Shown here piece by piece: positions 9,116 through 16,384 of a DNA stretch of 64,000 bases. The DNA comes from Streptomyces sannanensis. Lineage in GTDB: Bacteria > Actinomycetota > Actinomycetes > Streptomycetales > Streptomycetaceae. The DNA is taken from the NCBI RefSeq assembly GCF_039536205.1, contig NZ_BAAAYL010000001.1, positions 930,001 to 994,000 of the forward strand, read 5' to 3'. Every line of letters begins with the position of its first letter. The stretch's first letter is position 1. The notes beneath the pieces are model-generated. The model did not search any database. It worked only from the letters and a program-made list of their open reading frames with translations, and had not been told where the DNA came from. The position numbers and the translations under genes are program-made.

Positions 9116-9743
9116 GGATCTCCTCCACGCGCTTGACGATGATGTCGGCCAGGTCGTCCGGGCTCCGGCCGTCCGTGGGGAGCACGACCGCGCTGGGGTC
9201 GGCCAAGGCCACGCCCTCGAAATTGGCCCGCAGGTGGCAGAGGCGGCCAGGGACGTCGAACAGCTCGGTGTCGTCCGCCTTCACGTCCGTCTTGGTCCCC
9301 ATGCGCTCTTGCAGCGACTGATCGGAACTGACGAGGTAGAACGTGGCATCGGGCGCCAGGAGGTACGGGCGGAACGGCGCGATGAGCAACTTCACCTGGT
9401 CCAGGTCGACCCGGTTGACGGCGGCGTGGCAGGCCATGACTGAGGAGACGTACCGGTCCGCGATGACCGGCCCGTCGGCCAAGGCCTCGCGGATGACGTC
9501 GGAGGCATGCAGAAGGCCGGACAGATAGAAGGCGAATTGCGGCAGCGGCCGGAGCTGGCCATTGACCGCGGGGGACAGGTCGTTGTGCGGCTTGGGGAGA
9601 GTGTGGATCGTCGCGGCGCCGAGCCGCTTGGCCAAGACGCGGGTCAGCGTGGACTTGCCGACGCCTGAGACACCCTCCAGGACGACGAACGGCCCTCCAC
9701 GGCGTTCCGCCCCGGGCGCATACGGGGCGCTCAGCGGGTTCAC
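9099..9743 (-). CDS. thymidylate-kinase-like P-loop kinase
   Basis: 214 residues from the GTG at 9743, which overlaps the stop of the radical SAM gene (GTGA). The Walker A motif is EGVSGVGKSTLT (about residues 24-35), and a DRYVSSVMA segment corresponds to the dTMP-kinase DR(Y/W)xxS motif. The lid region is Lys/Arg-poor compared with housekeeping Tmk. This is a dTMP-kinase-family enzyme likely acting on a nucleotide or a phosphorylated small molecule of the island pathway; the housekeeping tmk should be elsewhere. The longer open frame upstream (to 9935) overlaps the radical SAM gene out of frame and is not the start. Confidence 0.75.
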   Translation of the reverse strand: MNPLSAPYAPGAERRGGPFVVLEGVSGVGKSTLTRVLAKRLGAATIHTLPKPHNDLSPAVNGQLRPLPQFAFYLSGLLHASDVIREALADGPVIADRYVSSVMACHAAVNRVDLDQVKLLIAPFRPYLLAPDATFYLVSSDQSLQERMGTKTDVKADDTELFDVPGRLCHLRANFEGVALADPSAVVLPTDGRSPDDLADIIVKRVEEIRAQSR

Positions 9744-10642
9744 AGGACGCCCTCGGTGAAGGCAGAGACGTGCTGGGCCACGGCCGCGGGGATCCTCTCC
9801 GGCTCGGCCAGCATCGGCAGGATGTCCATGCGCAGGTCCTCCCTGAGCAGGCAGGGCTGGAGTCCCCCGGAGTGGTCCAGGCGCAGGGCCCAGAAGCCCT
9901 CGATGCACTTGGCCCGCAGGGGGCAAGTGCCGCACTGGCCGACACGGTGGCGACCCAGCTCGCGGTGGATGACATCGATCTCGACGCCGTCAACGCGGAA
10001 GATCCGCCGCCCCTGGCCAACACCGGATACCTCGATCTCCTCCTGGCTGGTCAGAGTGCGCAGGTAGTCGACGATGCTCTGCGCGCCGACCGCGGAGGAC
10101 TTCCGGTCAGCGTTGAAGTCGGTATCGACCAGCTCGATGAACTGGATCGGCATCCGGCGGTCGAGGGCGAAGGTGAGGATGTCACGGAGTTCGTGCTCGT
10201 TCTCGCGCTGGATCAGCGTGTTCAGCTCTACCCGCTCGAACATCTCGCGGGCTGCCTCGATGCCGTCCAAGACGGTCACGATGCTCGAGCGTGTCTGGGC
10301 GATGGCCCGGAAGGAGTCGTCGGAGAAGTAGTGGAGGGAGACCTTCACCTTGTCCAGGCCGGTCGTGGCCAGCCAGTCCTGATGGGTGCGGACTAGCAGC
10401 CCGTTCGTGATCAGTGTGTAGGACACGTCGGGGCCGTGATCGGGAAGCTGGGTGAGCACCGGCTGGGCAAGTTTCGACGTCAACGGCTCGCCGCCGGTGA
10501 AGTACACCCGCTTGAGGCCGGCGCCGATCAGCTCACGCAGGACATTGACGTAGTCGTCGGCGGTCAGTTCGCGAGCGCGGGGCCTTCCCGTCCGCACGCC
10601 CAGCCGACGCTGACGGCACCCCGGTCGAGCCGCACGTTGCAC
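9740..10642 (-). pseudogene. MoaA-like radical SAM gene lacking its N-terminal Fe-S motif
   Basis: The body of a radical SAM protein is intact: TADDYVNVLRELIGAG, the SAM-binding YFTGGEPL motif, and a C-terminal cluster region CGTCPLRAKC...LQPCL like the second Fe-S site of MoaA. The CxxxCxxC motif that should come just before RARELTADD is missing. In its place the upstream sequence is the reading frame of the small Cys-rich protein (10564-10716), which runs into this gene in another frame. The open frame from the GTG at 10642 starts with unrelated Arg-rich residues. I infer a deletion that fused two genes and removed the radical SAM N-terminus, so the product should be inactive unless the sequence is in error. 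Confidence 0.7.
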
Positions 10643-10716
10643 CAGACACAGTTCCAGCCCTTGGCCTGACCGAACATGAGGTCCTCGGCGGCGGGAATGG
10701 TGCGGGCGGCGGTCAC
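10564..10716 (-). CDS. small CxWC protein B, probably 3'-truncated
   Basis: 50 residues from a GTG that overlaps the stop of the upstream small gene (GTGA at 10716-10713). It reads VTAARTIPAAEDLMF...WNCVWCNVRLDRG and shares the CVWCxVxLDxG motif with small protein A. The motif suggests a zinc-ribbon half site. After RLDRGAVSVGWACGREG it runs into the radical SAM coding region in a different frame and stops, so its natural C-terminus is probably lost in the same deletion. Confidence 0.55.
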   Translation of the reverse strand: MTAARTIPAAEDLMFGQAKGWNCVWCNVRLDRGAVSVGWACGREGPALAN

Positions 10717-10904
10717 GACTGGGCCTCAGCGTGCTGCGGGCAGGCGCGGGGAAACCAGCGGACGCCAGCAGTGCGGTCCAGCCGCGTGCCGAGGTCGATG
10801 GCGGTGCCGTTGTCGAGTATGACGCCGCACCACACGCAGGCCCGACCGTGCCGCTGATGCTGCGACAGCGTCCCTACATCAGGCAGTTCTGCGACTGGCA
10901 TCAC
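10713..10904 (-). CDS. small CxWC protein A
   Basis: 63 residues (MMPVAELPDVG...). It contains RACVWCGVILDNGTAIDLG, then WFPRACPQH. The CxxC plus a later C/H pair suggests a small zinc-binding fold. Proteins of this shape occur beside XRE/TPR regulators in streptomycetes, but I know no function. It overlaps small protein B by 4 bp and lies about 160 bp after the XRE gene on the same strand. Confidence 0.6.
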   Translation of the reverse strand: MMPVAELPDVGTLSQHQRHGRACVWCGVILDNGTAIDLGTRLDRTAGVRWFPRACPQHAEAQS

Positions 10905-11063
10905 GGGCTCCCCGGGCTGCTGAGTGCGGCGCCGGCCAGCCTCTGGCGGGAGTGAGGCCGACGCCGCTGCGTGCCCGTCACGCTATGAGCGCGCACAGTC
11001 GCAGCCCAGTGACGAAACGCACCAGTCGCTCCGTCAATTATTGCGCCAGTGGGGCGTGTTGTC

Positions 11064-12284
11064 CTACATGGCGGGGTCGACTCCCAGCCGCCCCGCGAGC
11101 GCCCGGAGCGGGGTGCTGCGGCGGCGTTCCGCCTCCAGCATCTCCCGCACCGTAGCCGCGGCGAGGGTCTGGTAGCGGATCCACTCGGGCTGGTCTCCCT
11201 CGACCTCGAGGAGCATCTCCAGCGCGCCCTCGCCGTCACCGGTCTGGTATCGGGCCTGTGCCACATCGAGGCGGTACGCCGCGGAGTGCACCGGCCGACT
11301 GATGCTGCCCACGTCGATGGTCCCCGCGACCTCGATGGCGGTCTCGGGCTCGGCGGTGTCGCGCCCAGCGAGGGCGACGTTGACCTGTTGGGTTTTCACG
11401 TCGACGAGAGAGAACGCGCTGCCGTAGGCGCGGACGGGGCCGGAGCGGGTGGCCGCGGTCTCGGCGAGGTTCAGCAGATCCTTCGCCTCAGCGCGCTGAT
11501 CCCGCCGCGCGGCCGGCGTGGCCGCTGCGATCAGCAGGTTGCCGTACACCGCGAGTTGCTTCGGCGTCGCACGCCGCATCGGCGGCTCGAGCGCGTCGGC
11601 TTTCCGTTCCGCCACACGCTGTGCCTGCTCCCACCGTCCCTGACGCAGCAGCACCCAGGAGAGGGTGGAGACGCCCATGCCCTCCATCAGCGGATCGGAC
11701 GCCCGCACTGCGGCGGCAAGTTGCCTCTCGACCGCGGCAAATGCCCAGTCGGGGTGGCCGGCCTGTGTCGCCAGGCACGCCGCCAACTGGTACGCCAGCG
11801 CCAGTTGCCCCCAGACCCGTTCGGCTGCCGACCCCGTGGCGTCGCGGGCGACGGCGTGCCCGTCGCGGAGGAGCAGCGGCAGCGTGCCGGACAGCTCCGA
11901 GTAGCCGCCCTTCCAGTACAGGTCCGTCGCGTCTTTCACCGAACCCACCCACGCATCGGCTGCGGGCGGGTCCTCGATCTGGTCGTCGGCGAGGACGCCG
12001 GGGAGTGCGTTGATGTCCTGGATGGCATCGCGGAGGGCGAGGAGGCCGCCGTCGTCGGACAGGGTTTGGGTCACGGTGGCCTGTCCTAGCAGCCGGTGCA
12101 GCTCGACGTCGAGGGCGCGTGCGAGCGCCCGCAGCGTGGTGATGCGCGCCGAATGGCGCTGGCCCTGCTCGAGTTTGCGGATGGTGTCTACGGAGACACC
12201 TGCCCGCTGGGCCAGTTGCTCTTGGGTGAGGTCGCGAAATTCGCGCAGACACTGGATGCGGTCGCCGATGGTGCGCTGAGTCAT
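11064..12284 (-). CDS. XRE-family regulator with TPR-like C-terminus
   Basis: 406 residues from the ATG at 12284. An N-terminal helix-turn-helix (IGDRIQCLREFRDLTQEQLA then QRAGVSVDTIRKLEQGQR) is followed by an about 330-residue all-helical region rich in Ala/Leu with TPR-like spacing (for example LALAYQLAACLATQAGHPDW). This is the standard Streptomyces sensor-regulator plan, in which the TPR region senses a peptide or small partner. It is divergent from the small ORF at 12387, with a palindrome at 12352-12369 between them, and heads the island operon. It probably controls both directions. Confidence 0.85.
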   Translation of the reverse strand: MTQRTIGDRIQCLREFRDLTQEQLAQRAGVSVDTIRKLEQGQRHSARITTLRALARALDVELHRLLGQATVTQTLSDDGGLLALRDAIQDINALPGVLADDQIEDPPAADAWVGSVKDATDLYWKGGYSELSGTLPLLLRDGHAVARDATGSAAERVWGQLALAYQLAACLATQAGHPDWAFAAVERQLAAAVRASDPLMEGMGVSTLSWVLLRQGRWEQAQRVAERKADALEPPMRRATPKQLAVYGNLLIAAATPAARRDQRAEAKDLLNLAETAATRSGPVRAYGSAFSLVDVKTQQVNVALAGRDTAEPETAIEVAGTIDVGSISRPVHSAAYRLDVAQARYQTGDGEGALEMLLEVEGDQPEWIRYQTLAAATVREMLEAERRRSTPLRALAGRLGVDPAM

Positions 12285-12351
12285 GTGTCGTACCCCCGCC
12301 AGAGGATGTGTCCTCCACGCTACGCCCGACGGCGGGGTGTGTGCACGGGTC

Positions 12352-12380
12352 TGCCACCTGTCGGTGGCAGTCCGTAAGCT
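12352..12380 (+). promoter_or_regulatory. palindromic operator and leaderless-type promoter, copy 1
   Basis: TGCCACC-TGTC-GGTGGCA (12352-12369) is a perfect palindrome with a 4-nt centre. A -10-like TAAGCT (12375-12380) ends 6 nt before the ATG at 12387, which predicts a leaderless mRNA. The same arrangement and spacing recur at 13003-13029. Confidence 0.65.
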
Positions 12381-12386
12381 TGTTCC

Positions 12387-12482
12387 ATGCCCCCTTCTCC
12401 CCCAGGCTCTGGCCGGCTGCTGCCTGCTGCCGAGGTGGCGAACGAGCGGATCCGTGCGCTGGTCGACGCGGCGGGTGGAGTG
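12387..12482 (+). pseudogene. small ORF cut by the uppP repeat
   Basis: From the ATG it reads MPPSPPGSGRLLPAAEVANE then RIRALVDAAGGVW, and from 12483 the frame continues straight into the uppP 3' repeat and stops at 12614. The ANERIRALVD part matches the intact small ORF at 13036. So this copy has lost its C-terminal half (which would read like EEYELLLLEWAAA) at the repeat junction. This pins the recombination point to a few bases. Confidence 0.65.
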
Positions 12483-12618
12483 TGGTTCATGAAGTTCATC
12501 ACCACCAAGAGCTTCATGCCGTTCGTCTACTACCGGATCGCGCTGGGCATCCTGCTGTACATCCGGGTCGGCGCGGACGTGCTGAGCCCGCACGCGGGCG
12601 AGTCCGCGGGCTGATGCG
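12483..12618 (+). repeat. 136-bp direct repeat, copy 2 (orphan uppP 3' end)
   Basis: An orphan copy of the last 44 codons of uppP including its stop, 135/136 identical to 6756-6891. It is fused in frame to the small ORF starting at 12387, but no functional product is expected. It marks the right edge of the island. Confidence 0.95.
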
Positions 12619-12651
12619 TGACCCTTCGGGGTCAGGCACGGTTGTCATGGC

Positions 12652-12852
12652 ATGAAGAAACGAGCCGCCATGGCTTTCCTGACCTTTGCGACCGGCATTG
12701 TGATCGCGGCCGTGTCCCCTCCCGCGCACGCCGAATCGAGTGACGCAGGTCCCACCGTCACCGGCCTGCTGGACTCGGCCGAGGAACTGGGCGAGATCCT
12801 GGATCACAATCACGCCGGGGAATCGGACAGCACCGCGACCGCAACACCCTGA
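12652..12852 (+). CDS. small secreted protein
   Basis: 66 residues. A signal peptide is clear: MKKRAAMAFLTFATGIVI... with a cleavage site after SPPAHA (about residue 25). The mature part of about 40 residues is acidic (GLLDSAEELGEILDHNHAGE) and has no Cys. Function unknown. It begins 34 bp after the uppP repeat and is closed by a strong terminator, so it may be the original downstream neighbour of uppP. Confidence 0.65.
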   Translation: MKKRAAMAFLTFATGIVIAAVSPPAHAESSDAGPTVTGLLDSAEELGEILDHNHAGESDSTATATP

Positions 12853-12870
12853 CAAGCACTTGTCCACCGA

Positions 12871-12907
12871 ACGGCCCCGCGTTCCGGCAACGGAAACGCG
12901 GGGCCGT
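12871..12907 (+). terminator. strong intrinsic-type hairpin
   Basis: ACGGCCCCGCGTT (12871-12883) pairs perfectly with AACGCGGGGCCGT (12895-12907), with an inner CCG-GCAA-CGG stem and one bulged A. It lies 18 bp after the small secreted protein gene. Confidence 0.8.
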
Positions 12908-13002
12908 TCCGTTGTGGGGAAGGCCGGATTCCGGACACCGTGTGCAATCCCGCGGTTCATGCACGTGACGGACACCACCGTCGAACCGCCGTTTATTGGC
13001 GA

Positions 13003-13029
13003 CCACTTGTCAGTGGCGGCCCGTAGGGT
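13003..13029 (+). promoter_or_regulatory. palindromic operator and leaderless-type promoter, copy 2
   Basis: CCACT-TGTC-AGTGG (13003-13016) has the same TGTC centre as copy 1, and the distance from palindrome to start codon is identical. The -10-like TAGGGT (13024-13029) again ends 6 nt before the ATG (13036). I infer one regulator, probably the XRE protein at 11064-12284 or a relative, for both sites. Confidence 0.65.
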
Positions 13030-13035
13030 TGTCGT

Positions 13036-13212
13036 ATGTCCACTCCTCCTGCGACCCCTGGTTCCGTACGGCCCGATGCAGCACTGGCGAACGAGCGCAT
13101 CCGCGCGCTCGTCGACGAGCGCGCGGACGAGGCATGGCCCGCGGAGGAGTACGAACTGCTGCTTCTCGAGTGGGCCGCCGCGACGCAGGGATGCGTCACC
13201 GCGGCGGCCTGA
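13036..13212 (+). CDS. small acidic protein, intact relative of the cut ORF at 12387
   Basis: 58 residues: MSTPPATPGSVRPDAALANE, RIRALVDERADEAWPAEEYE, LLLLEWAAATQGCVTAAA. It shares ANERIRALVD and the operator-promoter layout with the truncated ORF at 12387. It looks like one helical hairpin. Function unknown; small ORFs controlled by XRE/TPR proteins are often regulators or signalling partners. Leaderless translation is predicted, since no ribosome site is present. Confidence 0.6.
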   Translation: MSTPPATPGSVRPDAALANERIRALVDERADEAWPAEEYELLLLEWAAATQGCVTAAA

Positions 13213-13238
13213 CCAGCCGGCCCCTCCCCGATCCGCCG

Positions 13239-15539
13239 CTATTCGTTGTGCAACACCTCGGCGATGGTGAGCCGCGCCGCGGACCGTGCCGGAACCAGGG
13301 CGCCCAGGACGGCGATCGTGACGCCCGCCAGGGCCAGAGCGGCCAGCTGCGGCGCATGCCAGACGTCCTTCATGGACTCCGGGAACACGACCACTGCGGC
13401 ATGGTCCACGATCAGCCTGTGGGCGGCGATTCCGATCGGAATCCCGAACAGCCCGCCGACCGCGCCCAGCCCCGCCACTGACGTCACCGTCATCACCACG
13501 ACCTGGCGCGGCGTCATTCCGATCGACTTGAGCATGCCCAGGTCACGGCGGCGCTCCCGGGTGTTCAGCAGGACGGTGTTGAAGACACCGAGCGCCGCCA
13601 CGACGGTCAGAAGGACGGTGAACACCGTCGAGAAGCTCACGACCGCGACGGTGGCGGTGCTGCCGGAGCCGACCTGCGAGGGGTGAAGGCCCGAATCCAC
13701 GGCCTTGACCGCCTTGAGGTACGCCTGGGTGTCGGCGCCGCGGGCGAGCCGGACCGAGTAGTAGGCGGCCCGTGCGTCCGGGTCGAGTTCGGTCAGGGTC
13801 TGCCAGTCGGCGTTCATGCCCCGCGCGTCGCCGTCCATGACCTCACCGACGATGGTGACGCGCTTCTGCCGGCCGTTCAGCTGCAGGGTGATCCGGTCGC
13901 CGACCGAGAGCCCGTGCTGCTTCAGGAACGACGGCCCGGCCGCCGCCTCGCCCGCTCCGGCCGGCCAGTGTCCCTTGACCATCCGGGAAGTGGCGTTCGG
14001 AAGATCCCCGCGGTAGAAGGCGGCGAACCTGGTCTGGCTGTACCCGGCGAGACGTACCTGGACGACCGTCTGGGCGATCACCCTTTCCGCGCCGGGAAGG
14101 GACCGCAGCCTTGCTTCGATCTGACGGTCGTTCAGCCTCGGGGCGGGGCCGCCGTTCTCGGAGTTGCCGGGCTGTACCTCGATCCGGGGGCCCATGTCGC
14201 CCGGGTCCGCGTACGCGACCATCGTGCTGGTCAGACCGGTCGTCAGCGTCACGGTGGTGACCCCGAGGACGATGGCCGCCATGGTCAGCAGCGCGCGGCC
14301 AGGGCGGGCGAAGGGCTGACCCAGGCCCAGACTGACGGGGCGTGGCAGCCGGGTGCCGCTGAGCCTGCGCTGGACGCGCAGCCCACGCCCGGTCCGCGGT
14401 GCGCTGCCCGCGGTGATCGCCCGGGCCGCGGACAGCCGGTGGGCGCGCAGCGCCGGAATCAGCGCGGCGAGGACCACGAGGGCAGGCATGCCCAGCAGGC
14501 AGACGACGGACACCCAGGGGCTGATGCCGATGGTCGCCGTGCCGGTCTCGATCGCGGAGAAGGCGACCCGGAGGACCGGTTCGGCCGCCACATTGCCGAG
14601 GAGCGTGCCGAGGACGCAGCCGACGACCGCGGGAACGGAGACCATCGTGAGATAGACCGCGACCACCTGGTTCGGCGTGAAACCCAGGGCCTTGAGCACA
14701 CCGATGTGCCGGTATCCGGAGACGACCGCCCCGCTGACCACGTTCCCGACGATCAGCACGGACACCACCAGACCGAGGACACCGAACGCCATCATGATCG
14801 GGAGATAGGAATCGGCCTGTGCGGAGAAGGCCTGCTTGAGGGTGAGGTAGGACTGCGCGCTGGTCAGCGAGCCCTTGGGCAGCCCCGCGGTGGCCTCGGC
14901 CAGGCCGTCGCGGACCTGCCGGTCCGTCGAGGACGCCGTGAAGCGATAGAGCATCTGGGAGGAGGCCGGGTGCAGCGCGGTCATCTGCTCGGGTGAGACC
15001 CAGGCGCCGGCGGACCTGCTCATGCTGGTGGCGAAGCCGACGACGGTGAGCGTCGGGGCTCCGCGCGGGTTGACCTTCGTGCCCAGGAGGCTCGAAAACG
15101 GGGTGCCCGGGAGCGGCCAGTTGACGACGATCTCGCCGGGCTTGGTGGCCCAGTGCCCCATCACCAGACGGATGCGGTCCACCGGACCGCCCGGATCGGC
15201 CCGGCCCACCACGGTCAGGGGGCCCGGCGGCATCCCGAGCCAGTCCTCGGGGATGTCGAGCACGGCCTGGCCGAAGGGCCCCGCGGCGGCCTGGACACCG
15301 GGCCGCCGGGCGGTCCGCGCCAGTTGCGCGTCCGAGGCCTTGTCCCGGTCGAAGGTCGCCACCGCGTGCGCGCCGCGCTGCCGGCCGAAAGCCTTGTCGA
15401 AGGGCGCCGAGGTCGCGCCCAGCACTCCCAGCGCGAGCAGGAAGGTCATGGTCGAGCACAGCACGACGAACCCGATGACGAAGGTCTGGAGCCGACGGCG
15501 CTTCACCGCCGCACGGGAGGCCGTCCACACGGCGCTCAT
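13239..15539 (-). CDS. FtsX/MacB-type ABC transporter permease
   Basis: 766 residues. The architecture is an N-terminal membrane segment, a large extracytoplasmic domain, three helices (about 255-370), a second outer domain and a final three-helix FtsX block near the C-terminus (TVFTVLLTVVAALGVFNTVLL ... GLFGIPIGIA). The duplicated FtsX plan is typical of lipoprotein or peptide exporters and antimicrobial-peptide resistance permeases. It overlaps the ATPase stop by 4 bp (ATGA), so the pair forms one exporter. Confidence 0.88.
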   Translation of the reverse strand: MSAVWTASRAAVKRRRLQTFVIGFVVLCSTMTFLLALGVLGATSAPFDKAFGRQRGAHAVATFDRDKASDAQLARTARRPGVQAAAGPFGQAVLDIPEDWLGMPPGPLTVVGRADPGGPVDRIRLVMGHWATKPGEIVVNWPLPGTPFSSLLGTKVNPRGAPTLTVVGFATSMSRSAGAWVSPEQMTALHPASSQMLYRFTASSTDRQVRDGLAEATAGLPKGSLTSAQSYLTLKQAFSAQADSYLPIMMAFGVLGLVVSVLIVGNVVSGAVVSGYRHIGVLKALGFTPNQVVAVYLTMVSVPAVVGCVLGTLLGNVAAEPVLRVAFSAIETGTATIGISPWVSVVCLLGMPALVVLAALIPALRAHRLSAARAITAGSAPRTGRGLRVQRRLSGTRLPRPVSLGLGQPFARPGRALLTMAAIVLGVTTVTLTTGLTSTMVAYADPGDMGPRIEVQPGNSENGGPAPRLNDRQIEARLRSLPGAERVIAQTVVQVRLAGYSQTRFAAFYRGDLPNATSRMVKGHWPAGAGEAAAGPSFLKQHGLSVGDRITLQLNGRQKRVTIVGEVMDGDARGMNADWQTLTELDPDARAAYYSVRLARGADTQAYLKAVKAVDSGLHPSQVGSGSTATVAVVSFSTVFTVLLTVVAALGVFNTVLLNTRERRRDLGMLKSIGMTPRQVVVMTVTSVAGLGAVGGLFGIPIGIAAHRLIVDHAAVVVFPESMKDVWHAPQLAALALAGVTIAVLGALVPARSAARLTIAEVLHNE

Positions 15540-16246
15540 GCGGTCGGCTCCAGCGTGCTCTCGCGGGCCACCCGGCCGTCGGCGATCTCGATCAGGCGGC
15601 CGGCGCAGCGGCTGGCGAGGTGCGGGTCATGGGTGACGATCAGCAGGGTCTGGCCGATCTGGTTGAGGTCGATCAGCAGGTCCATCACCTGCTCGCCCGA
15701 ACGGCTGTCCAGGGCGCCGGTCGGTTCGTCGGCCAGGAGCAGGGCCGGACGGTTCATCAGAGCCCTGGCGACGGCGACCCGCTGCCGCTCCCCGCCGCTC
15801 AGCGCCGCCGGATAGGCGTTCCTGCGGTCGGCGATGCCGAGTTCGTCGAAGAGTTCCAGCGCGCGGTGGCGCGCCTGCCGGGCCGGGGTGCCGGTCAGCT
15901 GGGCGGCCAGGGCGGCATTGTCCAGCGCCGGCAGGTCGTCGATGAGGTTGAAGAACTGGAAGATCATGCCGATGTGCCGCCGCCGGAACAGGGCCAGTCC
16001 GGTCTCGTTCAGTGTGCCCAGGTCCTGACCGGCCACCCGCACCCTCCCCGAGGTCGGACGGTCCAGGCCGGCGACCATGTTGAGCAGAGTGGACTTGCCG
16101 CACCCGGATGGCCCCATCACGGCGACCGCTTCCCCTGCGCGGATCTCCAGCGACACGCCGTCCAGGGCCTTCGTGTCGCCGTACTCCTTGTGCACGCCGT
16201 CGAGTCGTACGACGACCTGCCCTGTGAGGTCGTGATCAGTAGTCAT
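15536..16246 (-). CDS. ABC transporter ATPase (LolD/MacB type)
   Basis: 236 residues. Walker A GPSGCGKST, Q-loop FQFFNLIDDL, signature LSGGERQRVAVARAL, Walker B LLLADEPTGALD and the H-loop VTHD are all present. It energises the permease encoded immediately downstream. It is divergent from a histidine kinase/response regulator pair, the usual arrangement where the two-component system controls the exporter. Confidence 0.92.
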   Translation of the reverse strand: MTTDHDLTGQVVVRLDGVHKEYGDTKALDGVSLEIRAGEAVAVMGPSGCGKSTLLNMVAGLDRPTSGRVRVAGQDLGTLNETGLALFRRRHIGMIFQFFNLIDDLPALDNAALAAQLTGTPARQARHRALELFDELGIADRRNAYPAALSGGERQRVAVARALMNRPALLLADEPTGALDSRSGEQVMDLLIDLNQIGQTLLIVTHDPHLASRCAGRLIEIADGRVARESTLEPTA

Positions 16247-16289
16247 GACACGAACCTAGAAGCGGTACGGCGGGTGGGGCGTCCCGCCC

Positions 16290-16327
16290 GGGATGTATCC
16301 GTCCGGGCCCGTCATCCTGGGGATGTA
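16290..16327. promoter_or_regulatory. direct repeats in the ABC/kinase divergent promoter
   Basis: GGGATGTA occurs at 16290-16297 and again at 16320-16327, 30 bp apart (about three helical turns), in the 138-bp gap between the ABC operon and the kinase gene. This is a plausible binding site for the NarL-type regulator encoded at 17254. Confidence 0.35.
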
Positions 16328-16384
16328 CGGCCGTGGATCCGCAGACTGATGCTCAGCGCGGCGCGGAGCTGCGAGGATGGTCCG

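Noticed and set aside
9099..9935. The longer frame of the thymidylate-kinase-like gene
   Set aside because: The extra N-terminal residues lie out of frame over the radical SAM coding region; the GTG at 9743 overlapping the upstream stop is the natural start.
6892..12482. A complete integrative element with integrase and replication genes
   Set aside because: No integrase, excisionase, Rep, SpdB or Tra protein is encoded between the repeats, so I call it only an island bounded by repeats.
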